NCBI GenBank assembly: GCA_943914475.1
Contig: CALUCE010000010.1
Coordinates: 1-64,000 of the forward strand
From: an uncultured Anaerococcus sp.
Lineage (GTDB): Bacteria; Bacillota; Clostridia; Tissierellales; Peptoniphilaceae
Direction of reading: 5' to 3'
DNA length: 64,000 nt
Numbering within the stretch: the first letter of the stretch is position 1; every line of letters begins with the position of its first letter. Below the pieces are notes generated by a model that made no database searches, had not been told where the DNA came from, and worked only from the letters and a program-made list of their open reading frames with translations. A program made the position numbers and the translations under genes. Below, piece by piece: positions 36,460 to 45,397 of the stretch.

Positions 36460-37012
36460 TTTTCTCCTTAATTAAATAGTTTCTTGCGTCTATAGTTAGC
36501 CTAAATATTTCTATATCCCTATCTATGAGAGATTTTATATTTCCGTTTAAGCTAAACAAAACTGCTTGATCTAAATCTTTGTGGGCAAGCTCTCTTAATT
36601 TATCAACACCTGGATAAGATCTTTTTGGCTCCATAGCATCAGCCAAAAAAATAATTTTATCAAGCTTGGTCATATTAACTCTGCCTGTGGTGTGATATCT
36701 TATAGCATCCAAAACTTCCCTATCTTCTATATTATACTCTTCTTTGGCAACAATAGAACCTAAAAAAGCATGCAATACAAATTTATTATCTATAATATCA
36801 TCAGAAAAATCTATTAAATTTCTATATTTTTCTAAATAATAATCTTCATTGTATTTTGCACAGTCATGAAGAAGGCTTGCTTCTTTGATTTTTTGAGGAT
36901 CTATACCATCATTTATATCTAAAGCAGTTTGATATACTCTGATACTATGCTTGTATCTTTTTTCACCAATTTTTTCTCTTATTTTATCCTCATATTCTAA
37001 ATACTTATACAT
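36452..37012 (-). CDS. yqeK: YqeK, HD-domain diadenosine tetraphosphatase
   Basis: 186 residues. HD metal site: the RYKHSIRV His, then LLHDCAKY, HAFLGSIVA and IRYHTTGR. Bacterial YqeK splits Ap4A symmetrically into two ADP. ATG 37012 is preferred over 37027 because AGAGG stands six bases ahead of it; it overlaps the nadD stop by eight bases. Confidence 0.92.
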   Translation of the reverse strand: MYKYLEYEDKIREKIGEKRYKHSIRVYQTALDINDGIDPQKIKEASLLHDCAKYNEDYYLEKYRNLIDFSDDIIDNKFVLHAFLGSIVAKEEYNIEDREVLDAIRYHTTGRVNMTKLDKIIFLADAMEPKRSYPGVDKLRELAHKDLDQAVLFSLNGNIKSLIDRDIEIFRLTIDARNYLIKEKNE

Positions 37013-37601
37013 ATAGGCCTCTTTCATTTATTATATTCAATACATCATCTCTTACCAAATACTTTATACTTTTACCCTCTTTTTTTAAATTCCTAATTAG
37101 GGTAGATGATATATCAAGTGAAAGATTATTTAATAAATAAATATTTGGATTAAATTTCTTTTGCTTATTAACGGATTTTACCAAGATACTATCATCAGCT
37201 GTAGATGTTCTTGCAAAAATTATTAAGTTTTCAGTTAACATATCTTCGTAATTTTTCCAAGTTTCTATGGTTAAAAATGAATCTTCGCCCAATATATAGA
37301 ATATTTCATCATTTGGGAAAGCTTTCTTAAAATAATTTATAGTATCATGGGTAAAACATACAGTATCGTCTGTTGATTCAAAAGTTGATAGGACAATTTT
37401 AGGATTGTCCTTAATAGCCTGGCTAACCATTTCGACTCTTATATGTGTTGGTGTTTTTTTTAGATGTTTTTTATGGGGTGGATTTGAGCATGGTAAAATT
37501 ATTAGTTTATCAAGATCCATTTCGTTGATAGAGTTTTCCATAACTATCATATGTCCAATATGAATTGGATCAAAAGTTCCACCATATAATCCTATTCTCA
37601 T
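37005..37601 (-). CDS. nadD: Nicotinate-mononucleotide adenylyltransferase
   Basis: 198 residues, nucleotidyltransferase fold: GLYGGTFDPIHIGHM (HxGH), PCSNPPHKK, and the closing SSTLIRNLKKEGKSI (SSTxIR). It makes deamido-NAD from NaMN and ATP. Its start shares one base with the yhbY stop (TAATG). Confidence 0.95.
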   Translation of the reverse strand: MRIGLYGGTFDPIHIGHMIVMENSINEMDLDKLIILPCSNPPHKKHLKKTPTHIRVEMVSQAIKDNPKIVLSTFESTDDTVCFTHDTINYFKKAFPNDEIFYILGEDSFLTIETWKNYEDMLTENLIIFARTSTADDSILVKSVNKQKKFNPNIYLLNNLSLDISSTLIRNLKKEGKSIKYLVRDDVLNIINERGLYV

Positions 37602-37885
37602 TATAAAATAATTTTCTTTTCTTTACTTTGCCTATATATAGTTATTATATTGCCTATATAAGAAACAAACTCAGCATCAAGCTTTTCTAGAAGCTCTTCA
37701 ATAATATAGTCTGGGTCATCAAGATTGTTATTTAAAATTTTAATCTTCACTAACTCCCTTTTTTCTAAAGCTTCATCAACAGCTCCTATAAGCTCATCGG
37801 TTACTGAATTTTTACCTATATTAATTATAGGATTTTCTTTATGGGCTAATTTTTTAAGTTTTGCTCTTTGTTTTCCTGTTAGCAT
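37601..37885 (-). CDS. yhbY: YhbY, CRM-domain RNA-binding protein
   Basis: 94 residues, a single CRM domain (LTGKQRAKLKKLAH, INIGKNSVTDELI) with a GxxG-type loop region and the RELVKIKIL strand. It associates with pre-50S particles. It lies between obgE and nadD as usual. Confidence 0.93.
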   Translation of the reverse strand: MLTGKQRAKLKKLAHKENPIINIGKNSVTDELIGAVDEALEKRELVKIKILNNNLDDPDYIIEELLEKLDAEFVSYIGNIITIYRQSKEKKIIL

Positions 37886-37893
37886 CCTAACTC

Positions 37894-39174
37894 CTATTCA
37901 TAATACTCAAATACTAAATCACCTATGGCTACAGTATCACCTTCTTGGGCTCCCATTTCTTTGAATTTATCAAAGACACCCATATCTCTTAAGGTAGTTT
38001 CAAAGTATAGTCTACTATCATAGTCTTCCATATTAACTTTTGTTAGTAAGTTATCTATCCTTTTACCATAGGCAACATAGATTCCATCCTCTATAGTATA
38101 GTTTAAATCAAATTCTTCTTTTTTACTATAGAATTCATTAAGGAAGTTTTCATCTATCTCTTCATCCAGACCAAAATCTTCATCTTCTATTTTTGCAAGT
38201 ATACTTGTTACATAGTTTATCATCTCTTTTATACCAGCTGTTGTAGCGGCAGATATTTTAAAGATTTTATATTTGTCTTTATATTTTTCTATAAACTTCT
38301 CAGCATTGTTATTAGAATCTAAGTCTGTTTTATTTAAGGCTACTATTTGGACCTTGTCTTTAAATGAGTCGTTGTATAGATATAATTCTTTGTTTATTAA
38401 CTCAAAGTCTTCAATAGGGTCTCTACCTTCCAAACCAGATATATCTACAAGATGAATTAAAACTCTACATCTTTCTACGTGCTTTAAAAAATCATGACCA
38501 AGTCCAACACCTTGGCTTGCTCCCTCGATAAGACCTGGTATATCAGCTACAACAAAAGACTTGCCATGGTCTATCTTAACTACTCCCAAGTTTGGATCAA
38601 GTGTTGTAAAATGGTAATTGGCAATCTTAGGCTTAGCTTGAGATATAACAGAAATTAGGGTAGACTTTCCTACGTTAGGTAGACCTACTAGCCCAACATC
38701 TGCTAGCATCTTTAATTCCATGCTTATGGATATTTTTTGTCCTTCTTTTCCTGGCTGTGCAAAACGTGGAGCTTGCCTTGTGGAGGTTTTAAAATGAACA
38801 TTGCCTTTACCCCCTTGGCCACCTTTAGCTATAAGGATTTTTTTGCCATCCTTATTTAAGTCTACAACAATCTTGCCAGATGAGACTTCTCTTATTATTG
38901 TTCCTACAGGAACTTTTAGGTAGAGGTCTTCTCCTCTTTTTCCGTATCTTTTCTTATTTAGTCCTTTTTGGCCATTTTCTGCTTTGTATTTGGTTTTATA
39001 CCTAAATTCTTCAAGGGTACTTAGATCTTTAGTAGCTTCAATGTAGATGTCTCCACCATCTCCACCGTCTCCACCTGCAGGACCACCTGTAGGCTCAAAC
39101 TTTTCTCTTCTAAAAGCAACAGCACCATCTCCACCCTTGCCAGCTGTTAGGTCAATTTTTGCTAAATCTATCAT
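37894..39174 (-). CDS. obgE: GTPase ObgE/CgtA
   Basis: 426 residues. Glycine-rich Obg fold (GGPAGGDGGDGGD and repeats to about 158), G domain (GLPNVGKSTLIS, DIPGLIEGA, NKTDLD) and a C-terminal OCT domain (about 345-426). It is a 50S assembly factor linked to ppGpp. A terminator separates it from rpmA upstream, so part of its transcription must come from readthrough or an unseen promoter. Confidence 0.96.
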   Translation of the reverse strand: MIDLAKIDLTAGKGGDGAVAFRREKFEPTGGPAGGDGGDGGDIYIEATKDLSTLEEFRYKTKYKAENGQKGLNKKRYGKRGEDLYLKVPVGTIIREVSSGKIVVDLNKDGKKILIAKGGQGGKGNVHFKTSTRQAPRFAQPGKEGQKISISMELKMLADVGLVGLPNVGKSTLISVISQAKPKIANYHFTTLDPNLGVVKIDHGKSFVVADIPGLIEGASQGVGLGHDFLKHVERCRVLIHLVDISGLEGRDPIEDFELINKELYLYNDSFKDKVQIVALNKTDLDSNNNAEKFIEKYKDKYKIFKISAATTAGIKEMINYVTSILAKIEDEDFGLDEEIDENFLNEFYSKKEEFDLNYTIEDGIYVAYGKRIDNLLTKVNMEDYDSRLYFETTLRDMGVFDKFKEMGAQEGDTVAIGDLVFEYYE

Positions 39175-39187
39175 ATTAAATCCTTTT

Positions 39188-39217
39188 ATAAAAAAAGCTT
39201 GCCTTCCGGCAAGCTAT
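39188..39217 (-). terminator. Intrinsic terminator after rpmA
   Basis: On the minus strand AGCTTGCC, loop GGAA, GGCAAGCT, then seven T (39196-39190). It ends the rplU-prp-rpmA unit and would attenuate transcription into obgE. Confidence 0.85.
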
Positions 39218-39227
39218 AGTCTCTCTT

Positions 39228-39521
39228 TTAAGCAATATCTTGCTTTGGATATACAGAAACTTGTTTTCTATTTTTACCTTTTCTTTCGAATTTTACAATT
39301 CCTTCGCAAGATGCAAATAAAGTATCGTCACTTCCTCTTTTTACGTTGTTACCTGGATGGATCTTTGTTCCTCTTTGTCTAACAATGATTGTTCCTGAGT
39401 TTACAAATTGTCCGTCAGCTCTTTTTACACCAAGTCTTTTTGCTTGACTATCTCTACCGTTTTTAGAAGAAGAAACTCCTTTTTTACTAGCAAATCTTTG
39501 TAAATTAATGTTTAATAACAT
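39228..39521 (-). CDS. rpmA: 50S ribosomal protein L27 with cleavable N-terminus
   Basis: 97 residues. The start MLLNINLQRFA followed by SKKG matches the Bacillota N-terminal extension that Prp removes; cleavage after Ala11 would expose the SKKG end that reaches toward the peptidyl transferase centre. The core (GTIIVRQRGTKIHPGNNV) is normal. The protease gene lies directly upstream. Confidence 0.96.
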   Translation of the reverse strand: MLLNINLQRFASKKGVSSSKNGRDSQAKRLGVKRADGQFVNSGTIIVRQRGTKIHPGNNVKRGSDDTLFASCEGIVKFERKGKNRKQVSVYPKQDIA

Positions 39522-39523
39522 CC

Positions 39524-39835
39524 CTATACCTCCTCGTAATCTAAATTAACGTATTCGTTGTAATTTTCTAATAATGCTTGTATACCTGTTTCAAAAAACT
39601 TAAAAATAATATCTGTTTGATCTGTACTTTCTTCAATTTCTAAGTTCATCCTATCACCATCATCAGAAAACTTTAGATTATCGATATATAAATCTAGTGT
39701 GTTGACTGTTGTATAGGCTAAGATACTTACTGCAGAACAAACTATATCACTGCCTTCTTCTGCAAAATCTGCATGACCTTTTACTGAAAACCCTACAGCA
39801 TTATTATTTTTTCTTTTTAAAGTAACATCAATCAT
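39524..39835 (-). CDS. prp: Ribosomal-processing cysteine protease Prp
   Basis: 103 residues from ATG 39835. Catalytic His21 (VKGHADFA) and Cys33 (SDIVCSAVS) are in the expected spacing. It trims the L27 extension, needed for 50S function. The ATG shares one base with the rplU stop and has no ribosome binding site of its own, so synthesis depends on coupling. Confidence 0.93.
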   Translation of the reverse strand: MIDVTLKRKNNNAVGFSVKGHADFAEEGSDIVCSAVSILAYTTVNTLDLYIDNLKFSDDGDRMNLEIEESTDQTDIIFKFFETGIQALLENYNEYVNLDYEEV

Positions 39836-40146
39836 TAACAATTAATATTGTTAATTTCAACTAAAGTATATGGTTGTCTATGACCTTGTTTGGTTTTTGA
39901 ACCTTTTTTAGGTCTATATTTAAACACAATTACTTTTTTGTTTTTGGCTTGGTCTTTTACTGTAGCAGAAACTTTTGCGTTTTCTACTAATGGTGCTCCA
40001 ACTTTTATATCATCGTCAGATTTTACCATAAGTACTTCATCAAATTCTACAGTGTCACCAATTTCTGCATTTAGTTTTTCTACTCTAACTAAATCGCCTT
40101 CTGATACTTTATATTGTTTTCCACCTGTCTTGATTATAGCGTACAT
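39835..40146 (-). CDS. rplU: 50S ribosomal protein L21
   Basis: 103 residues. The start is ATG 40146, giving MYAIIKTGGKQYKV, with AGGAGGTG upstream; a longer in-frame reading to 40224 covers the leader RNA and is not coding. C-terminal KPKKGSK-type basic region (YRPKKGSKTKQGHRQ) binds 23S rRNA. It heads the rplU-prp-rpmA operon. Confidence 0.96.
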   Translation of the reverse strand: MYAIIKTGGKQYKVSEGDLVRVEKLNAEIGDTVEFDEVLMVKSDDDIKVGAPLVENAKVSATVKDQAKNKKVIVFKYRPKKGSKTKQGHRQPYTLVEINNINC

Positions 40147-40207
40147 CGTACACCTCCTAAAATATTCTCGCCAGTGTAGGTGATCAGTACCCAAACTGAG
40201 CGGTTTA
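40147..40207 (-). promoter_or_regulatory. L21 leader RNA
   Basis: The transcript ahead of rplU can fold so that CACCT (40182-40178) pairs with AGGTG (40155-40151), hiding the AGGAGG ribosome binding site. This position and design match the ribosomal L21 leader family of Bacillota, thought to let L21 control its own synthesis. Recognition is by position and pairing, not by a model search. Confidence 0.65.
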
Positions 40208-40214
40208 CCAATAT

Positions 40215-40243
40215 ATAATACCAATATTTCAAGTACTTGTCAA
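40215..40243 (-). promoter_or_regulatory. Strong promoter of rplU-prp-rpmA
   Basis: TTGACA (40243-40238), a 17-base spacer and TATTAT (40220-40215) on the minus strand, a near-consensus sigmaA promoter. It begins one base after the thiI stop; no terminator separates them. Confidence 0.88.
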
Positions 40244-41404
40244 CTAAATATTGATAATCTCCATTTCTTCAATGGCTTTTCTTTCAAGTTCTTCTATATT
40301 TAAGCTCTCTTCATATTTTTCTACATACTTAAGCCTTGGTTTTGTTATTGGGTTTGATGGAGCAAATATAGAACAACAATCATCATAAGGCTCTATGCTT
40401 TTTTCATATGAACCTATCATCATAGCCCTATCAATGATTTCAGACTTGTCTAGGGCTATTACAGGCCTTAATATAGGTATAGATATAGCATCTTCTATAA
40501 CAGCCATTGACTCTAGGGTTTGAGATGCTACTTGTCCCAAACTTTCTCCTGTGATTACAGCTTCATATCCATATTGCTTGGAGATTTTATCAGAAATTCT
40601 CATCATAAACCTTCTTGATAAGATAGTAGTGTGATTTCTTGGACATTTTTCATTTATAGCTTGGTAAATTTCTGCTAGGTTTACTGAAAATACTCTCATG
40701 TCCCCTGTATATTTTGACATAATTTCTGCAAGTTCCATAGCTTTTTGGTGGGCTCTTTTTGATGTGAAAGGATAGGAATGAAAGTGTACAGCATCTACCA
40801 TCATTCCTCTTTTTGCCATCATAAATCCTGCTACCGGTGAATCTATACCTCCTGATAAAAGTAGAAGTCCGTGTCCACTAGAACCTACAGGAAGACCACC
40901 TTGGCCTTTATATCTTTGGCAATATACATAGGCCTTTGATTTTATGTCAACAAAAACTGGTATATCGGGATTGTGGACATCAACCTGTAATCCTTGGAAA
41001 TTTTTTAGTATATATCCACCCACTTTTCTACTTACTTCTGGAGATTTTAGAGGAAAGGACTTGTCGACTCTTTTTGTTATAACTTTAAAGGTCTTTCCTT
41101 CATAGTCATCTATTTCCTTCAAAACTACAGAAGAAGCTTCTTTAATAGAATCAAGGTCTTTATCACACTTTAAAACCTTAGATATATAAATTAAGCCAAA
41201 GACTTTTTGTATTTCTGGAATCATAAGATCTAATTTTTCAAAATCAGCCTTAATATATAGTACCGATCCTTCCATATACATACTATCGTATTCTATATCT
41301 TTAATATTTTTTTCTATATTTCTTTTTGCCCTGGAAAAAAATGTATGTCTATTTTTACCCTTTAAAAACAACTCACCAAAGCTTATAGCTAGTAACCATT
41401 CCAT
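40244..41404 (-). CDS. thiI: tRNA 4-thiouridine synthase ThiI
   Basis: 386 residues: ferredoxin-like plus THUMP domain (to about 165), then the PP-loop ATPase with LLLSGGIDSPVAGF. It ends with no rhodanese domain, as in Bacillus, where a dedicated cysteine desulfurase hands sulfur over directly. That partner is the next gene upstream, whose stop shares one base with the thiI start. It thiolates U8 of tRNA. Confidence 0.94.
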   Translation of the reverse strand: MEWLLAISFGELFLKGKNRHTFFSRAKRNIEKNIKDIEYDSMYMEGSVLYIKADFEKLDLMIPEIQKVFGLIYISKVLKCDKDLDSIKEASSVVLKEIDDYEGKTFKVITKRVDKSFPLKSPEVSRKVGGYILKNFQGLQVDVHNPDIPVFVDIKSKAYVYCQRYKGQGGLPVGSSGHGLLLLSGGIDSPVAGFMMAKRGMMVDAVHFHSYPFTSKRAHQKAMELAEIMSKYTGDMRVFSVNLAEIYQAINEKCPRNHTTILSRRFMMRISDKISKQYGYEAVITGESLGQVASQTLESMAVIEDAISIPILRPVIALDKSEIIDRAMMIGSYEKSIEPYDDCCSIFAPSNPITKPRLKYVEKYEESLNIEELERKAIEEMEIINI

Positions 41405-42522
41405 TACATAACCTTCCTTATTATTTTAATGCTGTTTTTTAGAACCTTAACTGTTTTATCAAGATCATCTTTACTAATGTCTGACGAAAAGGAAAATCTT
41501 ATGGCCCCATCCATATAATCTTGAGGAACATTAAGGCTTTTTAAAATCCTACTTTCTGCTCCCTTAGAACACGCAGATCCTGAAGATACATAGATTTCTT
41601 CATCTTCTAACATATGAAGTAAAACTTCTGATTTTATATTTGAAAAAGCAACATCCAATATATAATAAGAAACATTATCTTTAGGAGATATGAAAAGATA
41701 ATCATCAATATTTTTTGAGATTAAATCTCTTAGATAAAGATTTAGTTCTTTAATGTATGCTCCCTCGTTTTTGCTCTTCATCATTTCTAAAGCCTTTCCC
41801 AAGGCGACTATGGCTGGAGAATTATAGGTTCCTGAAGAAATTGATTCCTGTCTTCCTCCATATAAAACAGGACTAATCTTTCCTATAAAATCCCTATTTA
41901 CATATAGACCACCTATACCCTTAGGTCCATGAATTTTATGACCTGAAAAGCTTAAACCATCAACACCAAGGTCAGCCACCTTACAATTTACTTTTCCCAA
42001 ACCTTGAGTTGCATCTATATGTAGGAAAATATCTTTATTGTAAGATTTTACTATCTTTGAGATTTCTTTAATATTTTGTATAGTACCAGTCTCATTATTA
42101 ACATAAATAATAGAAACAAGCTTGGTAGATTCATCTAGAGAATTTTTTAAGTCTTCAAGGTCAATAAAACCATAGTTATCACATTTTAAATATTTTACTT
42201 CCTTGTAAGAAAAATTGTTAAATGCATCAAATACGGAAGAGTGTTCTATGGAACTAGTGAGAGCTGTATTTTCTTGTGAAGAAAAGGAACTAATAATAAT
42301 ATTATTAGATTCTGTTGCTCCCTTTGTAAAGTAGACTTCACTTTCATCACAGCCAAGCTCCTTGGCTATAGTCTTCCTACTTTTTTTTATTAAATTTTCT
42401 GCTTCCATACCAAAGGAATGCAAGGCAGATGGATTGGCAAAGAAATTTTTTTCTACTTCTTTTTCCACATCTATAACTTCATCATACATTCTTGTAGTTG
42501 CTGCATTATCTAAATATATCAT
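41404..42522 (-). CDS. Cysteine desulfurase (NifS/IscS-like, ThiI partner)
   Basis: 372 residues, class V PLP enzyme. HIDATQGLGK (PLP Asp), SFSGHKIHGPKG (Schiff-base Lys) and the catalytic Cys in SSGSACSKG. It takes sulfur from cysteine to form a persulfide. Pairing with a rhodanese-less ThiI points to the NifZ role in tRNA thiolation; a wider role in Fe-S assembly cannot be excluded. Confidence 0.93.
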   Translation of the reverse strand: MIYLDNAATTRMYDEVIDVEKEVEKNFFANPSALHSFGMEAENLIKKSRKTIAKELGCDESEVYFTKGATESNNIIISSFSSQENTALTSSIEHSSVFDAFNNFSYKEVKYLKCDNYGFIDLEDLKNSLDESTKLVSIIYVNNETGTIQNIKEISKIVKSYNKDIFLHIDATQGLGKVNCKVADLGVDGLSFSGHKIHGPKGIGGLYVNRDFIGKISPVLYGGRQESISSGTYNSPAIVALGKALEMMKSKNEGAYIKELNLYLRDLISKNIDDYLFISPKDNVSYYILDVAFSNIKSEVLLHMLEDEEIYVSSGSACSKGAESRILKSLNVPQDYMDGAIRFSFSSDISKDDLDKTVKVLKNSIKIIRKVM

Positions 42523-42546
42523 CTAATCACTTCCTTTAACTTCAAC

Positions 42547-42575
42547 ATTATATTATTTTCAACAAATTAAAGCAA
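42547..42575 (-). promoter_or_regulatory. Promoter of desulfurase-thiI operon
   Basis: TTGCTT (42575-42570), a 17-base spacer and a perfect TATAAT (42552-42547) on the minus strand. Confidence 0.75.
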
Positions 42576-42582
42576 ATATAGG

Positions 42583-42588
42583 TATAAT
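42583..42588 (+). promoter_or_regulatory. -10 element of exonuclease-like gene
   Basis: Perfect TATAAT whose expected start of transcription (about 7 bases downstream) falls on or next to the ATG at 42595. There is no ribosome binding site in the gap, so the mRNA may be leaderless. Confidence 0.45.
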
Positions 42589-42594
42589 AATCTT

Positions 42595-43509
42595 ATGATT
42601 ATAAAAAAAATACGCTATAATGCTAAATTTCTTAAAAAAAATCAAATAGTACTAGATATAGAAACGACTGGTCTATCCTCTTTATATGATAAACTAGTTC
42701 TTTTAGGTTTAATAACTTACGAAAAAGATTCTGCTTATATTATACAATATTTTGCTGAAAGAGATTTAGAAGAAGTGAGGCTTTTGGAAATATTTTTAAA
42801 AAAGGTCGAAGGAAAAGAAATAATAAGCTACAATGGTGATACTTTTGACCTTCCTTTTTTGTTAACTAGACTAAGTCATCACAAACTACCAGCAAATTTA
42901 ATTTTTGATAGTCTTGATATTTATAAAATACTAAGGTCAAAAAGAAACCTTATTGATTTTGAATCTATGAGACTAATGGATATAGAAAAACTTATCGATA
43001 TAAATAGGAATGATCCTTCCAGATATAAGAGTATTAGTAAACTTACTGAAGAGATAGAATTCAGAGATAAGCCAGAACCAATCCTAATACACAATCAAAA
43101 TGACCTTATAGCAACGGAAAATCTTATCAATATAGATGAAATAATAAAAGATAAGCTTTCTGTGAAATATAAAGGCTATAAATTTTCTTTAATCAGTGCC
43201 CAGATAAATAATGATGTAGCAAAGGTTGTAGTAGAATCTTCCAAAAAATTACTAGATTCATATTTTTCTACAGCTAACTACCAATTCCAAAGTAAGGATA
43301 ATAAAATTATTATATACTTTACTGTAATCTATGGCAGAATAAGCCCTAAAATAGGAGGTTATGTTACTAGAAATATATATGGGATAGAGAGTAAGAGTCC
43401 TTATAAAATTAATCCACAAATGCTAATAATAAAGGAAGGAAGAATGTACAACTATCAAAATATCCTAAATTTTGGCCTAGAAATAATAAAAGAGAACTTA
43501 AAATTATAA
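42595..43509 (+). CDS. RNase H-like exonuclease domain protein (YprB-like)
   Basis: 304 residues. A DnaQ-type fold with DIETTGL (first acidic pair), SYNGDTFDLPFL and HNQNDLIATENL (late Asp), as in the YprB/RNase_H_2 family. The C-terminal 120 residues have no motif I know. The role is unproven; 3'-5' exonuclease activity on RNA or DNA is likely from the active-site residues. Only weak AGG lies upstream of the ATG. It is a lone plus-strand gene between minus-strand operons and its 3' end overlaps ung by six bases. Confidence 0.82.
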   Translation: MIIKKIRYNAKFLKKNQIVLDIETTGLSSLYDKLVLLGLITYEKDSAYIIQYFAERDLEEVRLLEIFLKKVEGKEIISYNGDTFDLPFLLTRLSHHKLPANLIFDSLDIYKILRSKRNLIDFESMRLMDIEKLIDINRNDPSRYKSISKLTEEIEFRDKPEPILIHNQNDLIATENLINIDEIIKDKLSVKYKGYKFSLISAQINNDVAKVVVESSKKLLDSYFSTANYQFQSKDNKIIIYFTVIYGRISPKIGGYVTRNIYGIESKSPYKINPQMLIIKEGRMYNYQNILNFGLEIIKENLKL

Positions 43510-44181
43510 GTTCTCTATTTGCCAATCTATTTCTTCCATATTGTTATTTTTTAAAAAGTTATTAGTTTTAGAAAAAGGCTTTGATCCGAAAAATCCCCTA
43601 TAGGCAGATAAGGGTGATGGATGTGGACTTTTTAAGATTAGGTGATTTTTATTACTTATAAACCTAGTTTTTGACTGGGCATACCTTCCCCAAAGTATAA
43701 AGACCATAGGCTTTTCCCTATCATTAAGTTTCTTTATAATTTCATCTGTAAGTATGGACCAGCCGATATCTTTATGTGAATTTGCCATATTTGCTCTTAC
43801 AGTTAAAGTAGAGTTTAGAAGTAAGACACCCTGCTTTGCCCATTTTTCAAGATTTCCATGATTTGGTATGTAACAACCTAGATCATCATGTAGCTCTTTG
43901 TATATATTGACTAATGATGGTGGCGTGGCTACATTCTCTCTTACAGAAAAAGAAAATCCATGAGCTTGTCCCCTCCCATGGTAGGGATCTTGGCCAAGTA
44001 TTAAAACCTTAGCATCTTCGTAGGAAACAGCTTTAAGAGCGTTGAATATGTCATACATATCAGGATATATTTCATAATTTTGATATTCATGAATTAGTAT
44101 CCTTCTTAGTTTCTTATAATAATCCTTGTTCCACTCATCTTTTAAAATTTCATCCCAATCATTACCTATATTAACAGACAT
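43504..44181 (-). CDS. ung: Uracil-DNA glycosylase
   Basis: 225 residues, family 1 UDG: LGQDPYHGRGQAHG (catalytic Asp and His-containing water-activating loop), GVLLLNSTLTV, and the Leu loop HPSPLSAYRGFFGSKPF. It removes uracil from DNA. It follows lspA without a gap (44181/44182). Confidence 0.96.
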   Translation of the reverse strand: MSVNIGNDWDEILKDEWNKDYYKKLRRILIHEYQNYEIYPDMYDIFNALKAVSYEDAKVLILGQDPYHGRGQAHGFSFSVRENVATPPSLVNIYKELHDDLGCYIPNHGNLEKWAKQGVLLLNSTLTVRANMANSHKDIGWSILTDEIIKKLNDREKPMVFILWGRYAQSKTRFISNKNHLILKSPHPSPLSAYRGFFGSKPFSKTNNFLKNNNMEEIDWQIENL

Positions 44182-44631
44182 CTAATCTTCCTTTTCTTCT
44201 TCTAAAAACATAACGTATATAATCATTAATATAGCACCACTAGTTATAAGAATATCAGCTACATTGAAAACTGGAAAATTCACAAAGGCAAATTCAATAA
44301 AATCTACTACATAAGCATGAAAGATTCTATCATAAAAATTACCTAGGGCCCCAGAAACTATCAAAGCTAGGGCTATATTTAAGATTTTTGGGTTTTCTTT
44401 ATAATTTTTTACAAAATAATATATTATGCCAGCAACAACAAGAATAGTAAGTATTACAAAAAATATTCTCCTGTCTTGTAAGATACCAAAAGCAGCTCCC
44501 CTGTTTTCTACATAGATAAAGTTAAATACTTTTGTAAAAACAGGATTTTCTATAAAGTTATTAATAGCATAAATTTTTGTAAACCTATCTAAGATAAGTC
44601 CTAAAATAATAATTAATATATAAATTGTCAT
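44182..44631 (-). CDS. lspA: Lipoprotein signal peptidase II
   Basis: 149 residues with four membrane helices. Catalytic aspartates lie in GALGNFYDR and FNVADILI. It cleaves the signal peptides of diacylglyceryl-modified prolipoproteins. It overlaps ylmH by four bases. Confidence 0.95.
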   Translation of the reverse strand: MTIYILIIILGLILDRFTKIYAINNFIENPVFTKVFNFIYVENRGAAFGILQDRRIFFVILTILVVAGIIYYFVKNYKENPKILNIALALIVSGALGNFYDRIFHAYVVDFIEFAFVNFPVFNVADILITSGAILMIIYVMFLEEEKED

Positions 44632-45392
44632 TTGTACTTCCTATATGAGATGTGATAATTACCTTTTTTGCTAAGACCTTCTATTGAATCAAATACAAAT
44701 CTTCCTTCATGTTTTATAGAAATAATTGAACCTTCATCGATAGGCTTTGAAGGATCAGTAATACCTACATAATCAACCTTGACTGCTTTTGTCTTGATTA
44801 GATTTTTAGCCTTAGCTCTTGATAAGTTTGTAACTTCTGAAACTATAGAGTCAAGTCTTAAAGATGAAACAAAACCCTTGGCTTTTTTATAAGAAATATT
44901 TGCTGGACTAAGAGTATTATCTTTTTTGTAGTTTACAGATACTCCTTGGTTTTTGATCTTACTTAAGTTATATTTTACAAAGTCTGCATCATCTTTTAAT
45001 AAGACAAATTCACACGAATCATCTTTTATAACAATATCCCCTATGCTTTCCCTATCAAGTCCAAGATGAATCAAGGCCCCTAAAACATCTGGATGTTTTA
45101 AGCCTGTAGAAGAAAATTCCATTACACTTATATAGTCCTCAGTATATATTTCTCCATATGGGTTTGCGACAAATATCTTTCTTTCTGTATTGTCGTTTCC
45201 GCCTATAAATGATAAGTTAACTTTATTAAAGTCCCCTATAGACTTTATTACTTTTTGTTCGTAGGGGTCCAGGAAAAAACTTGCCAATTCTTGACCATTA
45301 TAAAAAGCTCTCTCTAAGATAGAGATAGCTTTTTTAATAGAAGATTTTTTGTTTTTGTCTTGTATAAAATCTATATTATATTCTAACTTCAT
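44628..45392 (-). CDS. ylmH: YlmH, S4-domain RNA-binding protein
   Basis: 254 residues. An N-terminal domain of unknown fold and a C-terminal S4 domain (LRLDSIVSEVTNLSRAKAKNLI, about 180-240). In Bacillus, YlmH sits in the division gene cluster and has been linked to ribosome quality control together with RqcH, whose gene is at 922-2676. Neighbours sepF and ylmE are the usual ones. Confidence 0.9.
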   Translation of the reverse strand: MKLEYNIDFIQDKNKKSSIKKAISILERAFYNGQELASFFLDPYEQKVIKSIGDFNKVNLSFIGGNDNTERKIFVANPYGEIYTEDYISVMEFSSTGLKHPDVLGALIHLGLDRESIGDIVIKDDSCEFVLLKDDADFVKYNLSKIKNQGVSVNYKKDNTLSPANISYKKAKGFVSSLRLDSIVSEVTNLSRAKAKNLIKTKAVKVDYVGITDPSKPIDEGSIISIKHEGRFVFDSIEGLSKKGNYHISYRKYK

Positions 45393-45397
45393 AGAGT

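Noticed and set aside
40147..40224. N-terminal extension of L21
   Set aside because: The extra 26 codons coincide with the leader RNA; L21 begins at MYAIIKTGGKQ with AGGAGG ahead of it.
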